Translations under genes and position numbers: made by a program
Origin: 2-02-FULL-55-14 sp964473365
Lineage (GTDB): Bacteria > Bacteroidota > Ignavibacteria > UBA10030
DNA: 64,000 nt
NCBI GenBank assembly: GCA_964473365.1
Contig: CAYYOV010000017.1
Location: forward strand, 1-64,000
Direction of reading: 5' to 3'
Shown: piece after piece, positions 62,667 to 64,000 of the stretch
How positions within the stretch are numbered: the first letter of the stretch is position 1
How the letters are laid out: each line of letters opens with the position of its first letter
Notes under the pieces: model-generated
What the model was told of the DNA's origin: nothing
Databases searched by the model: none
The model's input: only the letters and a program-made list of their open reading frames with translations

Positions 62667-63899
62667 TTACGACTGCGCCAACTCACGCTCTTGCGGAAAG
62701 AGCGGGAGATAGCGGTACGAAAGTGAATAGAGCAGAACGCCGTATGCGACGACGGCGGTGAAGGTTGCCACTTCCTGCCAGCTCGGCAGATAGCTGAGGA
62801 ACGGGTCGAACGTGAATGTCGGAAGCGCGAGCGTTTGGATCGTCAGAACGAAACGATTCAACGCGATGCCCGAGAGGACGAGCCCAGAGGCCACAAGGAG
62901 CCAGCCGCGATGCATGAGGGTGCGACGGCTGAGCAGCATGAGAGCCGGCAGGAGGCCGAAGACGCCGAGTTCGAGGAAGAGGATCCAGCTCCCGAAGGAA
63001 GCGCGCTCATAGTATTCGAAGGCGGGGAATCCGGCTCCCGGCGACGTCTGATTGATCCAGACGATGGTGTCGACGGCTTTCAGCGCGAGGTACCCTGCCA
63101 GCATGAAGCCCGAGATCCGGCCAAGGGTCATCAGCGCGCGGTTGTCGACGAGCCGCTTTCGTGTGATCCCTTCGACGAGCCGCGTGGTGACGATCAGGAA
63201 GCTCGGGCCCGCGGCCATGGCAGAAAGGATGAACAGGAAGAATGTCGTCGGCCAGAGACCGATCGCCTCCCGGAATGCGAACGGTCGTCCCTGCATGACG
63301 CCATAGAGTCCGCCCAGCGAGCCCTGGTGGAAGAACGACAGGAAGGCTCCGACGCCCGCCAGGATCGGCATCAGCTTGTGCAATTCGAATTCGAACACAA
63401 GCATCTTCGGGATGCGCCGGAACTGCCGGTTCTTGAGCAGCACCGGCACATACTCGATGAGCAGCACGGTCAGGTAGCAGGTCAGGCAGAACGTCACCTC
63501 CGTCAGCATCGAATGGGTGTTCGGGTGCCAGAACGTGAACCACGCCCTGAGCGGCTGGCCGACATCGACCATGAGTACGATGATCGCGCCACTGTAGCAG
63601 ATGAGCCCGAGCACGACCGCGCTGTTGATGACCGGCCGAAGCGCCTCTCGCCGTAACAGGTACAACAGGAAGCCGGTAAAGAAAGCACCCGCGCCGAAGG
63701 CGATGATCGTCAGATCGAGGTAGATCCAGAGGCCGAACGCGAACCGGTTGTCCATGTTGGTCTGGTTCAATCCTTCGATAAGGCAGAGGGCTGCACCGAA
63801 GAGCCCCCACGCGAGCAGGCCGGCCCACGGGAGCATCCAGGCCATGAATCGGGGGAAGGACGTGCGCTGCAAACCGCGCGGGATCCACTGGCTATCCAC
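62667..63899 (-). CDS. NrfD/PsrC/HybB-type quinone-interacting membrane subunit
   Basis: The product is 410 aa from GTG 63899, chosen because AGGAGG lies six bases upstream and VDSQWIP is a sensible start; an ATG at 63959 is inside the upstream gene. About ten membrane helices are visible. Characteristic NrfD-family segments include FMAWMLPWAGLLAWGLFGAAL, FELHKLMPILAGVGAFLSFFHQGSLGGLYGV and AMAAGPSFLIVTTRLVEG. The HybB branch of this family (DMSO-reductase-type and hydrogenase complexes) oxidises or reduces quinone and passes electrons to an iron-sulfur subunit. It overlaps the upstream gene by 8 bp, so the two are in one operon that continues past the window. Confidence 0.9.
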   Translation of the reverse strand: MDSQWIPRGLQRTSFPRFMAWMLPWAGLLAWGLFGAALCLIEGLNQTNMDNRFAFGLWIYLDLTIIAFGAGAFFTGFLLYLLRREALRPVINSAVVLGLICYSGAIIVLMVDVGQPLRAWFTFWHPNTHSMLTEVTFCLTCYLTVLLIEYVPVLLKNRQFRRIPKMLVFEFELHKLMPILAGVGAFLSFFHQGSLGGLYGVMQGRPFAFREAIGLWPTTFFLFILSAMAAGPSFLIVTTRLVEGITRKRLVDNRALMTLGRISGFMLAGYLALKAVDTIVWINQTSPGAGFPAFEYYERASFGSWILFLELGVFGLLPALMLLSRRTLMHRGWLLVASGLVLSGIALNRFVLTIQTLALPTFTFDPFLSYLPSWQEVATFTAVVAYGVLLYSLSYRYLPLFPQERELAQS

Positions 63900-64000
63900 G
63901 GGCTTCCTCCTTTCGGGTCCGCGCGAGCACGCGGTCTGCCAGCGACCGCACCCATGCACGAGACGAGCGGTATGACACGTTCGGCTCGGTTCCGAGACGA
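63892..64000 (-). CDS. C-terminal end of an apparent ferredoxin-type subunit (partial)
   Basis: Only the last 35 residues are in the window, starting RLGTEPNVSYRSSRAW and ending RKEEARG. The gene stops with TAG at 63892-63894, and its end overlaps the NrfD-like start by 8 bp. The GTEPNVSY segment resembles the end of HybA/HmcB-type 4Fe-4S subunits, which commonly precede NrfD-like genes. The assignment rests on position and this short segment alone. Confidence 0.5.
   Translation of the reverse strand, partial: RLGTEPNVSYRSSRAWVRSLADRVLARTRKEEARG

Noticed and set aside
1..64000. CRISPR arrays, tRNA, rRNA, insertion sequences or prophage genes
   Set aside because: None was recognised: no regularly spaced repeats, no cloverleaf-like segments noticed, no transposase or integrase motifs.

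Overview
The window looks like a high-GC (about 60 percent by eye) genome fragment from the Bacteroidota/Ignavibacteriota side of the FCB superphylum. The main evidence is a secreted GH2 enzyme ending in a type IX secretion sorting domain (motif CYPNPFNPST), a DUF5916 outer-membrane protein, a 7TM-AraC regulator, a PadR/permease-prefix pair, and many short lipoproteins and outer-membrane barrels. The assignment is an inference from gene content. The sequence is a draft scaffold with three runs of exactly 100 N. Two of these are flanked by identical 55-bp copies, which marks unresolved contig overlaps rather than missing DNA.

Layout. 1-3.0 kb holds a membrane Ser/Thr kinase fused to PEGA, formylglycine-generating-enzyme-like and alpha/beta-hydrolase domains. 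3.5-9.3 kb is a plus-strand envelope operon: lipoproteins, outer-membrane barrels, a lipoprotein GDPD phosphodiesterase and two tandem paralogous glycine-zipper lipoproteins. 9.6-15 kb on the minus strand carries a third relative of that family, a barrel sharing its C-terminal module, a BNR-repeat propeller lipoprotein and an S41-like protease. 15.3-20.9 kb holds a kinase with a TolB-like propeller and an M16 protease. 21-25.4 kb on the minus strand has an amidohydrolase, an outer-membrane protein, a 7TM-AraC regulator and a TMEM175-like channel. 25.7-32.2 kb on the plus strand has a double-DUF1801 protein, an autoregulated-looking PadR with its membrane partner, the GH2 enzyme and a cNMP-binding protein. 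32.3-42 kb has a hybrid histidine kinase, an esterase, a metallo-beta-lactamase-fold lipoprotein, small envelope proteins, an APC permease with a USP-like tail, and a secreted GlcG/HbpS-like protein. 42.1-46.2 kb holds DUF5916 and PL6-family proteins.

47.8-53.5 kb is a five-gene minus-strand operon, read as ornithine carbamoyltransferase, carbamate kinase, aspartate carbamoyltransferase, ornithine aminotransferase and a COG2403-type GTPase. It looks like a carbamoyl-phosphate/ornithine module without a carbamoyl-phosphate synthetase. prfC (release factor 3) follows at 55.8-57.5 kb.

58-64 kb is the most unusual part. A plus-strand operon encodes a sensor kinase with c-type haem motifs in its periplasmic domain, an archaemetzincin protease and an NtrC-type sigma-54 activator, and a good sigma-54 promoter match lies just upstream. 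It converges on a minus-strand redox membrane module: the end of an apparent ferredoxin-type subunit, an NrfD-like quinone-interacting subunit, and a membrane-anchored H-protein-like protein with four cysteines and no lysine at the canonical lipoylation position. The arrangement suggests haem-based redox sensing that controls a respiratory complex. The role of the protease is unknown.

No tRNA, rRNA, CRISPR array or insertion sequence was recognised.
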